From NCBI RefSeq assembly GCF_003287285.1, contig NZ_QMIG01000010.1, positions 1 through 64,000 on the forward strand: a stretch of 64,000 bases of DNA. The letters are read 5' to 3'. The number at the start of each line of letters is the position of its first letter. The first letter of the stretch is position 1. Under the pieces are notes generated by a model. That model was not told the origin of the DNA. It was given only the letters and a program-made list of their open reading frames with translations, and ran no database searches. Source of the DNA: Phytoactinopolyspora halophila (GTDB lineage Bacteria; Actinomycetota; Actinomycetes; Jiangellales; Jiangellaceae). Shown here one piece after another: positions 17,656 through 26,235 of this stretch. A program made the position numbers and the translations under genes.

Positions 17656-18337
17656 CGGTGTTCACCCCCTGACCGTTCCACTGGCCGTGCGCGTTACCGA
17701 TCACGGCGGTGCCGGCCGGGAAGAGTTCTGCGTATGCCTGCCGGGAGCAGCTCATGAGCAGGGCGCGCTTGTCCGGAAGGCCGATCTCGGCCATGGCTTC
17801 GAACCCGAGGCGGCGGCAGAAAGCGTGCATCCGCGCGTTGCGCACGTCGGGCTCGCAGACCACCCGGTCTCCGCGCGTGAACAGGTAGGCGAGAAAGGCG
17901 TGCCCGAGCAGCCGGGCCAGTCCGGAACCGAGCACGTCTTCCGGGCCGATGAGCAGGTGCCACCCGACGTCGCCCGGGCGTGCCGCGTAGTACGACGCGA
18001 GATCGTCCTCCACGGCGCGGTAGGTCTCGACGTAGCCGAACGGGCGGCCGTCGGCGTAGACGATCCAGGGCTGCAGGTGTGTGAGCCCCGTCAGATAGGC
18101 ACGGATCTCGTCGAGCGAACGGTCGAGTTGCCACCAGGGCGCGACGTGTGCACGGTTCATCCAGTCGTGGACGAGCTCGCCGTGTTCGTCGGCGCGGGCT
18201 GGAAGGGCAGCCAGCGTCACGGCCGAGCCGGCAACGGTGGCCGTCCACGGCGCCGGCCCGGTGCGTACTGCCGGGTCGTCATGCGCCGGGACGCGGGGAA
18301 GGGGAGCGGACGGATCGGCAGGGGTGTGCGTCGTCAT
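17648..18337 (-). CDS. rhbD: Siderophore hydroxylamine N-acyltransferase (GNAT), 229 aa
   Basis: Acyl-CoA-dependent acetyl or succinyl transfer onto the N-hydroxylated diamine to give the hydroxamate. The GNAT fold of the IucB/RhbD/DesC group is shown by HDWMNRAHVAPWWQLDRS, GYVETYRAVEDDLASYYAARPGD in pieces, HLLIGPEDVLGSGLARLLG (CoA loop) and EPDVRNARMHAFCRRLGF. The open frame extends upstream through the next gene, but ATG 18337 is the true start, overlapping the NIS synthetase stop by 4 nt. A proline-rich 30-residue leader precedes the domain. Confidence 0.9.
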   Translation of the reverse strand: MTTHTPADPSAPLPRVPAHDDPAVRTGPAPWTATVAGSAVTLAALPARADEHGELVHDWMNRAHVAPWWQLDRSLDEIRAYLTGLTHLQPWIVYADGRPFGYVETYRAVEDDLASYYAARPGDVGWHLLIGPEDVLGSGLARLLGHAFLAYLFTRGDRVVCEPDVRNARMHAFCRRLGFEAMAEIGLPDKRALLMSCSRQAYAELFPAGTAVIGNAHGQWNGQGVNTDA

Positions 18338-20151
18338 GGGCTCTCCCTCAACGGATTGGGAAGCGTCACGTAGACGGACTGCTGGGATATGTCGCCGACC
18401 AGCTCGTCCATGCCGTTCACCCGGGTGAGCAGGTTGGCCTTGCAGGGCCACTGCGCATCGTCGAGTAGCCGGTCCAGCAGCGTCGCCGGGTACCGTCCAC
18501 CACGTTTGCGTTCCCCGATCAGCAGATCTCGCAGGTCGGCCAGCAGGACCTCCTCGCCGACGCGAGGACCGAGAGCGTTGATCACGCCCAGTGCCGCGTT
18601 GACGAACATGTAATAGGCCAGCCGCTCGTCGGCGAGCGACTCGGGAAAGATCGACTCCGTGGCCTCGCCCAGGCCGGGAAGCAGCCGGGTGACGTCGTCG
18701 TGAGCCGCCTCGCGGTGGAAGTAGCCCTGGCTGTCGCGATAGACCCCGTGCACCGGCCAGCCACGATCGAGCTCGACGAGCGTGTTCTGCTGGTGCGCCT
18801 CGACGCACAGCCCGGCATCGAGGTAGAGCCGGATCAGGGAACGGATGACGACGTCGCCATAGCGAGCGAACCACTCGCGTGCTACGTCGCTCGCGCTGCG
18901 CCGCTCGCGTCGCGCGATCGCGTCGACGATGGCGATCAGACGGCTGTCGCCACCGGCGGGATGATCCTGGCACAGCGTGGTCAGCGCGCTGACGTCGCCG
19001 GGACCGTCGCGTGTCCACCGGTTCTCTCGCAACAGCACGGAGAATCCGTCCTGGACGTCCCCGCCGGACGTGACGGTCAGATACGCGGGATCCTGCAGCA
19101 GGGTGAAGTGCGGTGCGAGGGCGGCCACCTGCTCGCCGAGTGAGGTGCGTGCCAGCATCGCCGATTCGACCGCGCGGTCCAGCTCCTTCGGCAGGGTCAC
19201 CCGCATCGAGTTGGTGACGCGCACGTGCAGCGAGAACTTCAGCTGCCAGGCCGCGTCCGGCCGGTAGACCGTGCGTACCGACGTGGTCGGAAGGTAGGGC
19301 GAACCGAAGGTGCCGAGATCGACGACGGCTTCGGTCGCGAACAGGTGCGCCGTGGCCGGATCGGCGGCGAGCCGGTCGGCCTCGAAGGGATGCGCCGGGA
19401 GGATGATCCGCTCGCCGACGGCTCCGGTCATGGCGTCGAGGGCGGCCACGTCGGTCGACGGATCGGTACGCAGGAGCTGCTTGGCCAGTTCGGGAGCGGG
19501 GGTGCCAGTGGCGCTGGCATGCCGGACGAGATCGGGTTCGACGGCGAGCCAACGCAACGGGAACCGTCCCGCGAGCTCCGGCGAGTAGAGCTGGCGCTGC
19601 GTCTCGGTCATCTCACCACGACTCTTGGGCGTCGGGTGGCACATGTGCCCGAGCAACAGCGCCTGCTCGCTGGCGCCGAAGGGGAGCGGGTCGGCGCTCC
19701 ACAGCCGGTCGATCTCGCCGGCGCGGGCGTGCAGGTGCCCGGAGATGGCGGCCGAACTGTCGAGGATCCGGCGCAGCAAGGCGTTGCCCCCATCAGGCTC
19801 GTCGGCGCTGTCAGGCTCGCCGCCCCCGTCAGCGCTGTCGCTCCCGCCGGCCCCGTCGCTCCCGGAAACCGTGCCGTCGAGCTCGTCTGCCAGCAGCGTG
19901 GCGAGCGTGGCCAGGGTGACTGGCCGGGCCTGCTGGCCGGCCACGATGAGCCACGCCGGTAGGGCGAGCTCGTGCCGGAACGTGGCCGAGACCCGCGACA
20001 CCGGCGCCTCGATGTGCGCGTTCCAGCGGGGCAGGGGAACGGTGAGAACGGTGCCCTCATCGGGCCGGGTTTCTAGCGACCAGCGCGGTGTTTCACGTAT
20101 CCAGCAGTTGAGCAGGGCGCGGATGCTGGCGTGCTCGGCAGCGTGTCTCAT
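18334..20151 (-). CDS. rhbC: NIS siderophore synthetase (IucA/IucC family, RhbC-like), 605 aa
   Basis: Second NIS synthetase of the cluster, expected to make the first amide bond to citrate. Motifs: GHMCHPTPKSRGEMTE, ILPAHPFEADRL, LKFSLHVRVTNSMRVT, and the C-terminal EAHQQNTLVELDRGWP and FHREAAHDDV. The serine-, aspartate- and glycine-rich stretch around residue 110 (GSDGAGGSDSADGGGEPDS) is an unusual low-complexity insert in the N-terminal region. ATG 20151 overlaps the decarboxylase stop by 4 nt and is followed by 4-nt overlap with the acyltransferase. Two NIS synthetases per operon fit an asymmetric or stepwise citrate siderophore such as schizokinen. Confidence 0.92.
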   Translation of the reverse strand: MRHAAEHASIRALLNCWIRETPRWSLETRPDEGTVLTVPLPRWNAHIEAPVSRVSATFRHELALPAWLIVAGQQARPVTLATLATLLADELDGTVSGSDGAGGSDSADGGGEPDSADEPDGGNALLRRILDSSAAISGHLHARAGEIDRLWSADPLPFGASEQALLLGHMCHPTPKSRGEMTETQRQLYSPELAGRFPLRWLAVEPDLVRHASATGTPAPELAKQLLRTDPSTDVAALDAMTGAVGERIILPAHPFEADRLAADPATAHLFATEAVVDLGTFGSPYLPTTSVRTVYRPDAAWQLKFSLHVRVTNSMRVTLPKELDRAVESAMLARTSLGEQVAALAPHFTLLQDPAYLTVTSGGDVQDGFSVLLRENRWTRDGPGDVSALTTLCQDHPAGGDSRLIAIVDAIARRERRSASDVAREWFARYGDVVIRSLIRLYLDAGLCVEAHQQNTLVELDRGWPVHGVYRDSQGYFHREAAHDDVTRLLPGLGEATESIFPESLADERLAYYMFVNAALGVINALGPRVGEEVLLADLRDLLIGERKRGGRYPATLLDRLLDDAQWPCKANLLTRVNGMDELVGDISQQSVYVTLPNPLRESP

Positions 20152-21713
20152 CCGGCGACCTCCTCGTGTTCGGCGAGCTGGCTGCTGCGTCCCGCCGCGG
20201 CCACGGTGTCGAGCAGGGCGGCGATGTCGGCAGTGGTTGCCAGTGGATTGACCAGCGTGAGTTTGAGAGCGACCCGGCCGCGCCACCGGGTTCGGCCGAT
20301 CACCGCGCGCCCGCGCGCGAGGAGGTCACGCTGTACGCGGGTGTTGAGGGCGTCCACGTGCTCGTCGTCGCTGGCGTCCTGGATGTGCCCGCCGTCGAGG
20401 GAGGCCGTACTTGCGGGCCGGCAGCGGAACAGCACCGTCACCGTCTGGGGCGCGGCGACGAGCTCCAGATCCGGGTGGGTGTCGACGAGCGTGCCTGCCT
20501 GCGTGGCCAGATCGACGAGGTGGTCGACGTAGCCTCCGAGCGTGCGCCGTCCCGTGGCGCGGACCGACACGAGCACCTTGAGCGCGTCGAATCTCCGGGA
20601 CGTGTCCAGCGAGCGTTCCACGAGGTTGAGCACGTCACCGTCGTCGTGCCGGTTGAGGTAGTCGGCGGGCTCGCGCACGCCGCGCAGGCTGGCGGCATCG
20701 CGCACGAGCAGCGCGCTGGCGCCGATCGGCTGCCACCACAGCTTGTGCAGATCGGCGGTGATGGAGTCGGCCCGCTCGATGCCTCGCAGCCGGGAACGTT
20801 GCCGGTCGCTGAGGGCGAGTCCGGCACCGACGGCAGCATCGACGTGGAACCAGGCCCCGTGAGCCGTGGTGCGGTCAGCGAGCTCGTCGAGCGGGTCGAT
20901 CGCGCCGGAGTCGGTGGTTCCCGCCGTCCCGACGACGGCGATCGCCGATTGCCCGGCGTCGGTGAGCCGCCGCCAGGCATCGTCGAGAGCGTCGATATCC
21001 ATCGCGCCGGTGGGGCCGGTGGCCACGGGCACGACGGCGTCGCGGCCCAGCCCGAGAACTGCCGTGGCCTGGCGCACGCTGGCGTGTGCCCCGTCGGAGG
21101 CGAGGACGCGCCAGGCTCCGGCGTTTTCCGGCAGGCCGCGGGAGCTGACGCCGACGGCGCTTCCCGCCGCTTCCCGGTGGGCGTGTTCGCGCGCCAGCAG
21201 CAGCCCGAGGAGGTTGGACGATGTGCCGCCGGCGGTCAGCACGCCGCTCGGTTCCGGCGACGATCCGGCCAGGCCCAGCAGGCGGGCGAGCGAGTGGACG
21301 AGATGGTCCTCGGCGAATGTCGCGGCTGGAGCCTGGTCGTAGGAGTCCATCGACTGGTTCGACACACCGATGGCGAGTTCGGTGGCCGCGGCCGGAATCA
21401 GCACGGGCGGGTGCAGGTGCGCTGCGCACCACGGGTCGGCGAGCCGCACTCCGTGGGCCAGCAGCACCTCGCCCACGTCGGCGAGCACGTCGGCGAGCGG
21501 GGCGCCGTCCTCGGGGATCGGGTCGATTGCGGTTACCCGCGCGCGTAGCTCGTCCGGGCTCCGTGCGGGACATGGCCGGCGCCCCTCGTGTGTGGCGAGC
21601 GTGTCGAGCATCAGGGCGACGGCTTCGCTCAGCGCGGCGTTGGCTGCGGCGCTGCCGTCGAGGAAATCGGCCGTCGCGCGGGCGTGCGCGGTTGCCTCGT
21701 TCGCTGCCGTCAT
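20148..21713 (-). CDS. rhbB: L-2,4-diaminobutyrate decarboxylase (PLP, group II), 521 aa
   Basis: Removes CO2 from 2,4-diaminobutyrate to give 1,3-diaminopropane, the siderophore backbone amine. The group II PLP fold is clear: ANLHPPVLIPA-type entry (AHLHPPVLIPAAATELAIG), GVLTAGGTSSNLLGLLLARE, VVGTAGTTDSGAIDP, WFHVDAAVGAG and the cofactor lysine in ADLHKLWWQPIGAS. Substrate assignment rests on the aminotransferase immediately upstream, which makes diaminobutyrate. The gene overlaps that gene by 4 nt. ATG 21713 is preceded by the aminotransferase end; the frame continuing beyond it is an out-of-frame shadow. Confidence 0.92.
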   Translation of the reverse strand: MTAANEATAHARATADFLDGSAAANAALSEAVALMLDTLATHEGRRPCPARSPDELRARVTAIDPIPEDGAPLADVLADVGEVLLAHGVRLADPWCAAHLHPPVLIPAAATELAIGVSNQSMDSYDQAPAATFAEDHLVHSLARLLGLAGSSPEPSGVLTAGGTSSNLLGLLLAREHAHREAAGSAVGVSSRGLPENAGAWRVLASDGAHASVRQATAVLGLGRDAVVPVATGPTGAMDIDALDDAWRRLTDAGQSAIAVVGTAGTTDSGAIDPLDELADRTTAHGAWFHVDAAVGAGLALSDRQRSRLRGIERADSITADLHKLWWQPIGASALLVRDAASLRGVREPADYLNRHDDGDVLNLVERSLDTSRRFDALKVLVSVRATGRRTLGGYVDHLVDLATQAGTLVDTHPDLELVAAPQTVTVLFRCRPASTASLDGGHIQDASDDEHVDALNTRVQRDLLARGRAVIGRTRWRGRVALKLTLVNPLATTADIAALLDTVAAAGRSSQLAEHEEVAG

Positions 21714-23098
21714 GCCGTGCCGCCTTTCGGTACGGCAGCGAGTGCGGCCACGAACGTGTCGACGACGCGGTCGATCTCCTCGTCGCTGATTACGAGCGGG
21801 GGAAGGAACCGCACGACGGCATCGCGTGTCCCGCCCGCCTCGGTGATCACGCCGCGGCGGAGCATCTCGCTCTGCACGGCGGCGGCGAGATCGCCATCGG
21901 GTACGGGAACGCCGTCCTCGGTCACCTCCGGGTCGACCAGCTCGACACCCACCATCAGGCCGCGACCGCGCACGTCGCCGACACGCGGATCGTCGGCGGC
22001 AGCGCGCAGGCCCGCGGTCAACCGCTCGCCGAGTTCGGCCGCCCGTTGGTGCAGGCCGCCCTGCACCACCTCGCGGATCGTGGCTGCACCGGCGGCGAGC
22101 GCGAGTGTCGAGCCGCGGAACGTGCCGGCGTGTGCGCCGGGCTGCCACGCGTCCAGGGCACCACGGTGAACGATCACCGCGAGCGGCATGCCACCGCCCA
22201 CGGCCTTGGACAGGACGAGGATGTCCGGATCGAGCCCGATCGGTTCGCTCGCCCACAGCGTGCCCGTGCGCCCGAGACCGGTCTGCACTTCGTCCGCGAC
22301 GAGCACCGTGCCGGCCTGCCGGCAGTGGGCTCGCAGGGCGGTGGCGAACGACGCGGGCATGGGATGTACCCCGCCTTCGCCCTGGACCGGTTCGGCCACG
22401 GCGGCGGCCGGCGCGGCGATGCCGCTGTAGTCGTCGTGCAGGGCCCAGGCGACGAGGCGTGCGGCCAGATCGGCATCGGTGGCGGCATCGACCGGTCCGA
22501 ACGGTGAGCGATACGGCCTCGGGAACGGCAGGTGATGAACTTCCGGTAGCAGGGCTCCGAGGGGCTCCTTGGCGGATCGGCGGCCGGTGAGTGCCAGCGT
22601 GGCCTGAGTCATGCCGTGGTACCCGCCTCCGAAGGCGACGACTCCGCTGCGCCCGGTGGCGGTGCGGGCGAGTTTGACGGCGGCTTCGACGGCATCGGCG
22701 CCGCTGGGGCCGCAGAACAGGACCCGCCCCTCGGCGCGTAGGGGCGCGGGCAACACGCTGAACAGTTGCTCGATGAACCGTTCCCGCACGGGTGTGGCGA
22801 GGTCGAGGGTGGAGAGGGGCGAGCCGCTGTCGAGGGCGGCACGTATGGCTTCGTCCACGGCAGGGTGATGGTGGCCGAGGGCGAGCGCACCGGCTCCGGC
22901 CAGGCAGTCGATGTATTCGTCTCCCCCGGTGTCGCGGACGCGTGCGCCGCGGCCCCACGTAAGGGTGATCGGTAATCGGGCGGGGTAGGAGCGTGCCGAC
23001 GACTCCCGGGTGGGCGCGTCGGGTGCTAGTGGATCGTGCGTGGGCAGGTTCTCTGCGGCCGGAGTTCCGGTCGGCGCGAGTGCTTCGAGCTGTGTCAC
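21710..23098 (-). CDS. rhbA: Diaminobutyrate-2-oxoglutarate aminotransferase, 462 aa
   Basis: Class III PLP aminotransferase converting aspartate semialdehyde to 2,4-diaminobutyrate. Motifs: CLAGAGALALGHHHPAV, FCGPSGADAVEAAVKLAR, GGYHGMTQATLALTG, VLVADEVQTGLGRTG and the PLP lysine in DILVLSKAVGGGMPLA. GTG 23098 is chosen because GAAGGAAG lies 3-10 nt upstream and the family N-terminus follows; the longer frame from ATG 23146 would place the start inside the iron box. First gene of the six-gene operon, so iron control at 23139-23152 governs the whole pathway. Confidence 0.92.
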   Translation of the reverse strand: MTQLEALAPTGTPAAENLPTHDPLAPDAPTRESSARSYPARLPITLTWGRGARVRDTGGDEYIDCLAGAGALALGHHHPAVDEAIRAALDSGSPLSTLDLATPVRERFIEQLFSVLPAPLRAEGRVLFCGPSGADAVEAAVKLARTATGRSGVVAFGGGYHGMTQATLALTGRRSAKEPLGALLPEVHHLPFPRPYRSPFGPVDAATDADLAARLVAWALHDDYSGIAAPAAAVAEPVQGEGGVHPMPASFATALRAHCRQAGTVLVADEVQTGLGRTGTLWASEPIGLDPDILVLSKAVGGGMPLAVIVHRGALDAWQPGAHAGTFRGSTLALAAGAATIREVVQGGLHQRAAELGERLTAGLRAAADDPRVGDVRGRGLMVGVELVDPEVTEDGVPVPDGDLAAAVQSEMLRRGVITEAGGTRDAVVRFLPPLVISDEEIDRVVDTFVAALAAVPKGGTA

Positions 23099-23138
23099 GG
23101 GCTTCCTTCGTGATACTGGGAATAGGTGCTGACTTTGA

Positions 23139-23152
23139 TTAGGCATGCCTAA
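23139..23152. promoter_or_regulatory. Iron box (IdeR/DmdR-like) of the siderophore operon
   Basis: TTAGGCATGCCTAA is a perfect 14-bp palindrome containing both half-sites of the actinobacterial iron box (TTAGG...CCTAA). It lies about 41 bp upstream of the GTG of the aminotransferase. Expected effect: repression by iron-loaded IdeR/DmdR1. Confidence 0.85.
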
Positions 23153-23158
23153 TGAAGC

Positions 23159-23172
23159 TGAGGCTAGCCTTA
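23159..23172. promoter_or_regulatory. Second, weaker iron-box-like palindrome
   Basis: TGAGGCTAGCCTTA keeps the AGGCTAGCCT core of the IdeR/DmdR consensus and lies 6 bp from the first box (20-bp centre-to-centre), a spacing suited to two dimers on one face of the helix. It is nearer the divergent pca promoter. Confidence 0.6.
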
Positions 23173-23219
23173 CTCACTGAGGGGTGCCGCCGCAAGTGAT
23201 TCGGCGCGATCCATGAGGT

Positions 23220-23251
23220 TTGACACGCTCATCGGGCGAACGGTACGTTCG
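23220..23251 (+). promoter_or_regulatory. Promoter and candidate operator of the pca operon
   Basis: TTGACA at 23220-23225 is followed after 18 bp by TACGTT (23244-23249). The inverted repeat CGAACG-GTA-CGTTCG (23237-23251) overlaps the -10 region, a good position for a pathway regulator such as an IclR-type PcaR. No regulator gene is in the window. Confidence 0.5.
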
Positions 23252-23265
23252 AATAAAGAACAGAA

Positions 23266-24102
23266 GTGCGTAATGCGAACAACGTGGCGGGAGTTTCGGT
23301 GGCAGAGCTGGTTTCGTTGGGTGAGGCCGTCCAGGAGGCGGTCCACGACGGCGATACCGTGGCGCTGGAGGGGTTTACGCACCTGATTCCGGTCGCGGCG
23401 GGACGCGAGATCATCCGTCGAGGGCTGCGCGACCTCACGCTCGTGCGGATGACACCGGACATCGTGTACGACCAGCTGATCGGCGCCGGATGCGCGCGCA
23501 AGTTGGTCTTTTCCTGGGGAGGCAATCCCGGCGTCGGGTCGCTGCACCGGTTCCGCGATGCGGTGGAAAACGGCTGGCCGGTACCGCTCGAGCTGGAGGA
23601 GCACAGCCATGCCGGCATGGCCAACCGCTACGTGGCGGGTGCCTCGGGCCTGCCGTTCGCGGTCCTGCGTGGCTATGCCGGAACCGATCTGCCCAGCGTG
23701 ACGTCAACCATCAAACAGGTCACCTGCCCGTTCACGGGCGAGCAGCTCGCGGCGGTCCCGGCTTTGAATCCCGATGTCGCGATCGTCCATGCGCAGCGGG
23801 CCGACCGGTCCGGGAACGTCCAGCTCTGGGGCCTGATCGGCGTGCAAAAGGAAGCGGTCCTGGCGGCATCGCGCAGCATCGTGACGGTCGAGGAGGTCGT
23901 CGACGAGCTGACGCCGATGCCAGGCGCCGTGGTCTTGCCGGGGTGGGCGCTCGGGTACGTCGCGGAGGTTCCTGGCGGCGCGCACCCGTCGTATGCGCAG
24001 GGCTATTCGGAGCGGGACAATGCCCACTACCAGAGCTGGGATGCCATCAGCCGGGATCGTGAGAGTTTTGACGCCTGGCTGAGGCAAAAGGTGTTCGCAT
24101 GA
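23266..24102 (+). CDS. pcaI: 3-oxoadipate CoA-transferase, alpha subunit, 278 aa
   Basis: Moves CoA from succinyl-CoA to 3-oxoadipate together with the beta subunit. Family I CoA-transferase signatures: GDTVALEGFTHLIPVAAGRE near residue 30 (glycine-rich entry), MTPDIVYDQLIGAG, FTGEQLAAVPALNPDVAIVHAQRAD, and GNVQLWG. GTG 23266 has GAACAG a few bases upstream. The subunit looks like the glutaconate/3-oxoadipate transferase group of actinobacteria. It overlaps the beta subunit by 4 nt (ATGA). The assignment to 3-oxoadipate rests on the genes behind it. Confidence 0.88.
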   Translation: MRNANNVAGVSVAELVSLGEAVQEAVHDGDTVALEGFTHLIPVAAGREIIRRGLRDLTLVRMTPDIVYDQLIGAGCARKLVFSWGGNPGVGSLHRFRDAVENGWPVPLELEEHSHAGMANRYVAGASGLPFAVLRGYAGTDLPSVTSTIKQVTCPFTGEQLAAVPALNPDVAIVHAQRADRSGNVQLWGLIGVQKEAVLAASRSIVTVEEVVDELTPMPGAVVLPGWALGYVAEVPGGAHPSYAQGYSERDNAHYQSWDAISRDRESFDAWLRQKVFA

Positions 24103-24878
24103 CGTGCGACGGTCTCTCATACAGCACGCAGGAGATGATGGCGGTCGCGGCGGCACGTGTCCTGCGTGACGGCACGTCCTGTTTCGTGGGCATCGGACTT
24201 CCCTCCACGGCGGCGAACCTCGCTCGCCGGATCCACGCGCCACACCTCGCATTGATCTACGAATCCGGGGCGGTGGGGGCGAGACCGGAGCATCTGCCCC
24301 TCTCGATCGGTGACGGTGTCCTGGCGGAAACCGCCGAGGCGGTCATCAGCGTCCCGGAGGTGTTCAACTATTGGCTGCAACCCGGCAGGATCGACATCGG
24401 CTTCCTGGGAGCGGCTCAGATCGACCGGTTCGCCAATATCAACACCACGGTGATTGGCGATTACGCGGAGCCCAAGGTCCGGCTTCCGGGCGCCGGTGGT
24501 GCGCCGGAAATCGCGGCGTCCTGCCGCGAGGTGTTCGTGGTGGTGTCACAGAACACGCGCACGTTCGTGGAGCAGCTGGATTTCGTCACGTCGGTCGGAC
24601 ATGGCACCGGCCCAGGTGCGCGCGCGACTCTGGGCCTGAGGGGAGCCGGCCCGACCAAGGTCATCACTGACCTCGGGGTGCTGTGTCCCGATCCCGACAC
24701 GGGCGAGCTGGTCCTCACCGAGGTGCATCCGGGCGTCGACATCGACGACGTTCGCGCCGCCACCGGCTGGGAGGTAGCCGTCGCCGCCGATCTTCGTACC
24801 ACCCCGGCGCCCAGCGACGTCGAGCTGGGCATGCTGCGCCAGCTCGAGAACGCGACAGGGAAGCCGAGCGATGCCTGA
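24099..24878 (+). CDS. pcaJ: 3-oxoadipate CoA-transferase, beta subunit, 259 aa
   Basis: Partner of the alpha subunit; carries the catalytic glutamate, seen in LIYESGAVGA, which forms the CoA thioester. Other motifs: SCFVGIGLPSTAANLARR and GFLGAAQIDRFANINTT. C-terminal segment VITDLGVLCPDPDTGELVLTEVHPG in pieces is typical. The gene is followed by a 42-nt gap and the dioxygenase genes. A pcaF thiolase for the last step is not in the window. Confidence 0.88.
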   Translation: MTCDGLSYSTQEMMAVAAARVLRDGTSCFVGIGLPSTAANLARRIHAPHLALIYESGAVGARPEHLPLSIGDGVLAETAEAVISVPEVFNYWLQPGRIDIGFLGAAQIDRFANINTTVIGDYAEPKVRLPGAGGAPEIAASCREVFVVVSQNTRTFVEQLDFVTSVGHGTGPGARATLGLRGAGPTKVITDLGVLCPDPDTGELVLTEVHPGVDIDDVRAATGWEVAVAADLRTTPAPSDVELGMLRQLENATGKPSDA

Positions 24879-24920
24879 TGTGTCGATCGGGGGATTGGCC
24901 GTGGTCTTGGAAGGAGTGTC

Positions 24921-25652
24921 ATGACGCGAACGTGGAGCGGCGCCACCGTGCCGTGGTATCCGCCGCCGGAAGGTGTCCATCCGCCACTCGACAGTCCGGA
25001 GTACCGCTCCACGGCGCGGCGGCATCCGCACGAGCCCCTGGTGCTGCTGCCCCAGCGGTTGACCGAGATCACCGGTCCGGTGCTGGGCGACGGCCGGGTC
25101 GGACCGCTCGACCACGACCTGACCCGCCAGCATGCCGCGGAACCACTAGGTCAGCGAATCATCGTGCATGGCCAGGTCCTCGAAGAGGACGGTCGCGCGG
25201 TGCCGCAGACGCTCGTCGAAATATGGCAGGCCAACGCGAGCGGGCGATACCGGCATGCGCGGGACAACTGGCCCGCTCCGCTGGACCCGAACTTCACGGG
25301 CGTCGGCCGCTGCCTCACCGACGCCGACGGGTACTACCGGTTCGTCACCATCAAGCCGGGCGCGTACCCGTGGCGTAATCACGACAATGCCTGGCGCCCG
25401 GCGCACATCCACTTCTCGCTGTTCGGGCGGGCATTCACCCAGCGGCTGGTCACCCAGATGTACTTTCCCGACGACCCGCTGTTCTCCCGGGACCCGATCT
25501 TCAACTCGGTGCGTGACGAGAAGGCGCGCGAGCGGATGATAGCTGGCTACGATCATGACGCGACGCAGTCGCAATGGGCCCTGGGCTTCCGGTTCGACAT
25601 TATCCTGCGTGGGCAGCATGCCAGCGTCTTCGAGGAGGACGACGATGACTGA
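24921..25652 (+). CDS. pcaH: Protocatechuate 3,4-dioxygenase, beta subunit, 243 aa
   Basis: Intradiol ring cleavage of protocatechuate to 3-carboxy-cis,cis-muconate by an Fe(III) centre. The beta subunit holds the iron: ligand tyrosines lie in RYRHARDNWP and in YYRFVTIKPGAYPW, and histidines in WRPAHIHFSLFG. The N-terminal RRHPHEPLVLLPQRLTEITG is the PcaH hallmark. ATG 24921 has GGAGTG upstream (AAGGAGTGTC). Its stop overlaps the alpha-subunit start by 8 nt. Iron dependence is of note because the siderophore operon is divergent. Confidence 0.95.
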   Translation: MTRTWSGATVPWYPPPEGVHPPLDSPEYRSTARRHPHEPLVLLPQRLTEITGPVLGDGRVGPLDHDLTRQHAAEPLGQRIIVHGQVLEEDGRAVPQTLVEIWQANASGRYRHARDNWPAPLDPNFTGVGRCLTDADGYYRFVTIKPGAYPWRNHDNAWRPAHIHFSLFGRAFTQRLVTQMYFPDDPLFSRDPIFNSVRDEKARERMIAGYDHDATQSQWALGFRFDIILRGQHASVFEEDDDD

Positions 25653-26235
25653 ACCACGCGCCATGGTGCCGGAACGCCGGGGCCTGACGCCCTCCCAGAC
25701 GGTCGGCCCGTTCCTGCACGTTGGCCTGCCGTGGCCGGACGGTCCGCACGTCGTTCCCGAAGGCACGCCAGGAGCCGTGTGGATCACCGGGACCGTGTAC
25801 GACGGTGACGGAGTGCCGATCCCGGACGCCGTGGTGGAAACCTGGCAAGCCGACCCGGAGGGACGGTTCGACCACCCGGACGATCCGCGCGGTTCGGCTC
25901 GTAGCCAGGTGGAAGGCTTCCGGGGATTCGGGCGATGCCCGACGGATGAGGACGGCCGCTACGCCGTGCACACCGTCCGGCCGGGCTCGCTACCCTGCCC
26001 GGACGGCAGCACCGAGGCGCCACACGTGAACGTGTCCGTGCTCGGACGTGGCTTGCTGGATCGCGTCGTCACCCGGATCTACTTTCCCGGTGATGATGCC
26101 AACCACACCGATCCGGTGCTGTGCGCCGTGCCGGAGGAGCGCCGGCACACCTTGATCGCGGCGCCGGACGGTGACGGCTTCCGGTTCGACATCTGGCTGC
26201 AAGGTGATCGTGAAACGGTGTTCTTCGCGCTATGA
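25645..26235 (+). CDS. pcaG: Protocatechuate 3,4-dioxygenase, alpha subunit, 196 aa
   Basis: Structural alpha subunit of the dioxygenase. It starts with the family motif LTPSQTVGPFLHVGL, then ITGTVYDGDGVPIPDAVVETWQ, and ends with DGFRFDIWLQGDRETVFF. The iron ligands of the beta subunit are not conserved here, as expected (APHVNVSVLGRG replaces the HIHF motif). ATG 25645 lies inside the end of pcaH and its stop overlaps pcaB by 4 nt. Confidence 0.94.
   Translation: MTEPRAMVPERRGLTPSQTVGPFLHVGLPWPDGPHVVPEGTPGAVWITGTVYDGDGVPIPDAVVETWQADPEGRFDHPDDPRGSARSQVEGFRGFGRCPTDEDGRYAVHTVRPGSLPCPDGSTEAPHVNVSVLGRGLLDRVVTRIYFPGDDANHTDPVLCAVPEERRHTLIAAPDGDGFRFDIWLQGDRETVFFAL

Noticed and set aside
17648-19552. 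Very long minus-strand frame continuing upstream of the GNAT gene
   Set aside because: The part upstream of ATG 18337 lies inside the NIS synthetase gene in another phase and is arginine-rich low-complexity, typical of a GC-rich shadow.
20152-22958. Long frames across the decarboxylase and aminotransferase genes
   Set aside because: Only the parts from ATG 21713 and GTG 23098 show family motifs; the rest are shadows.
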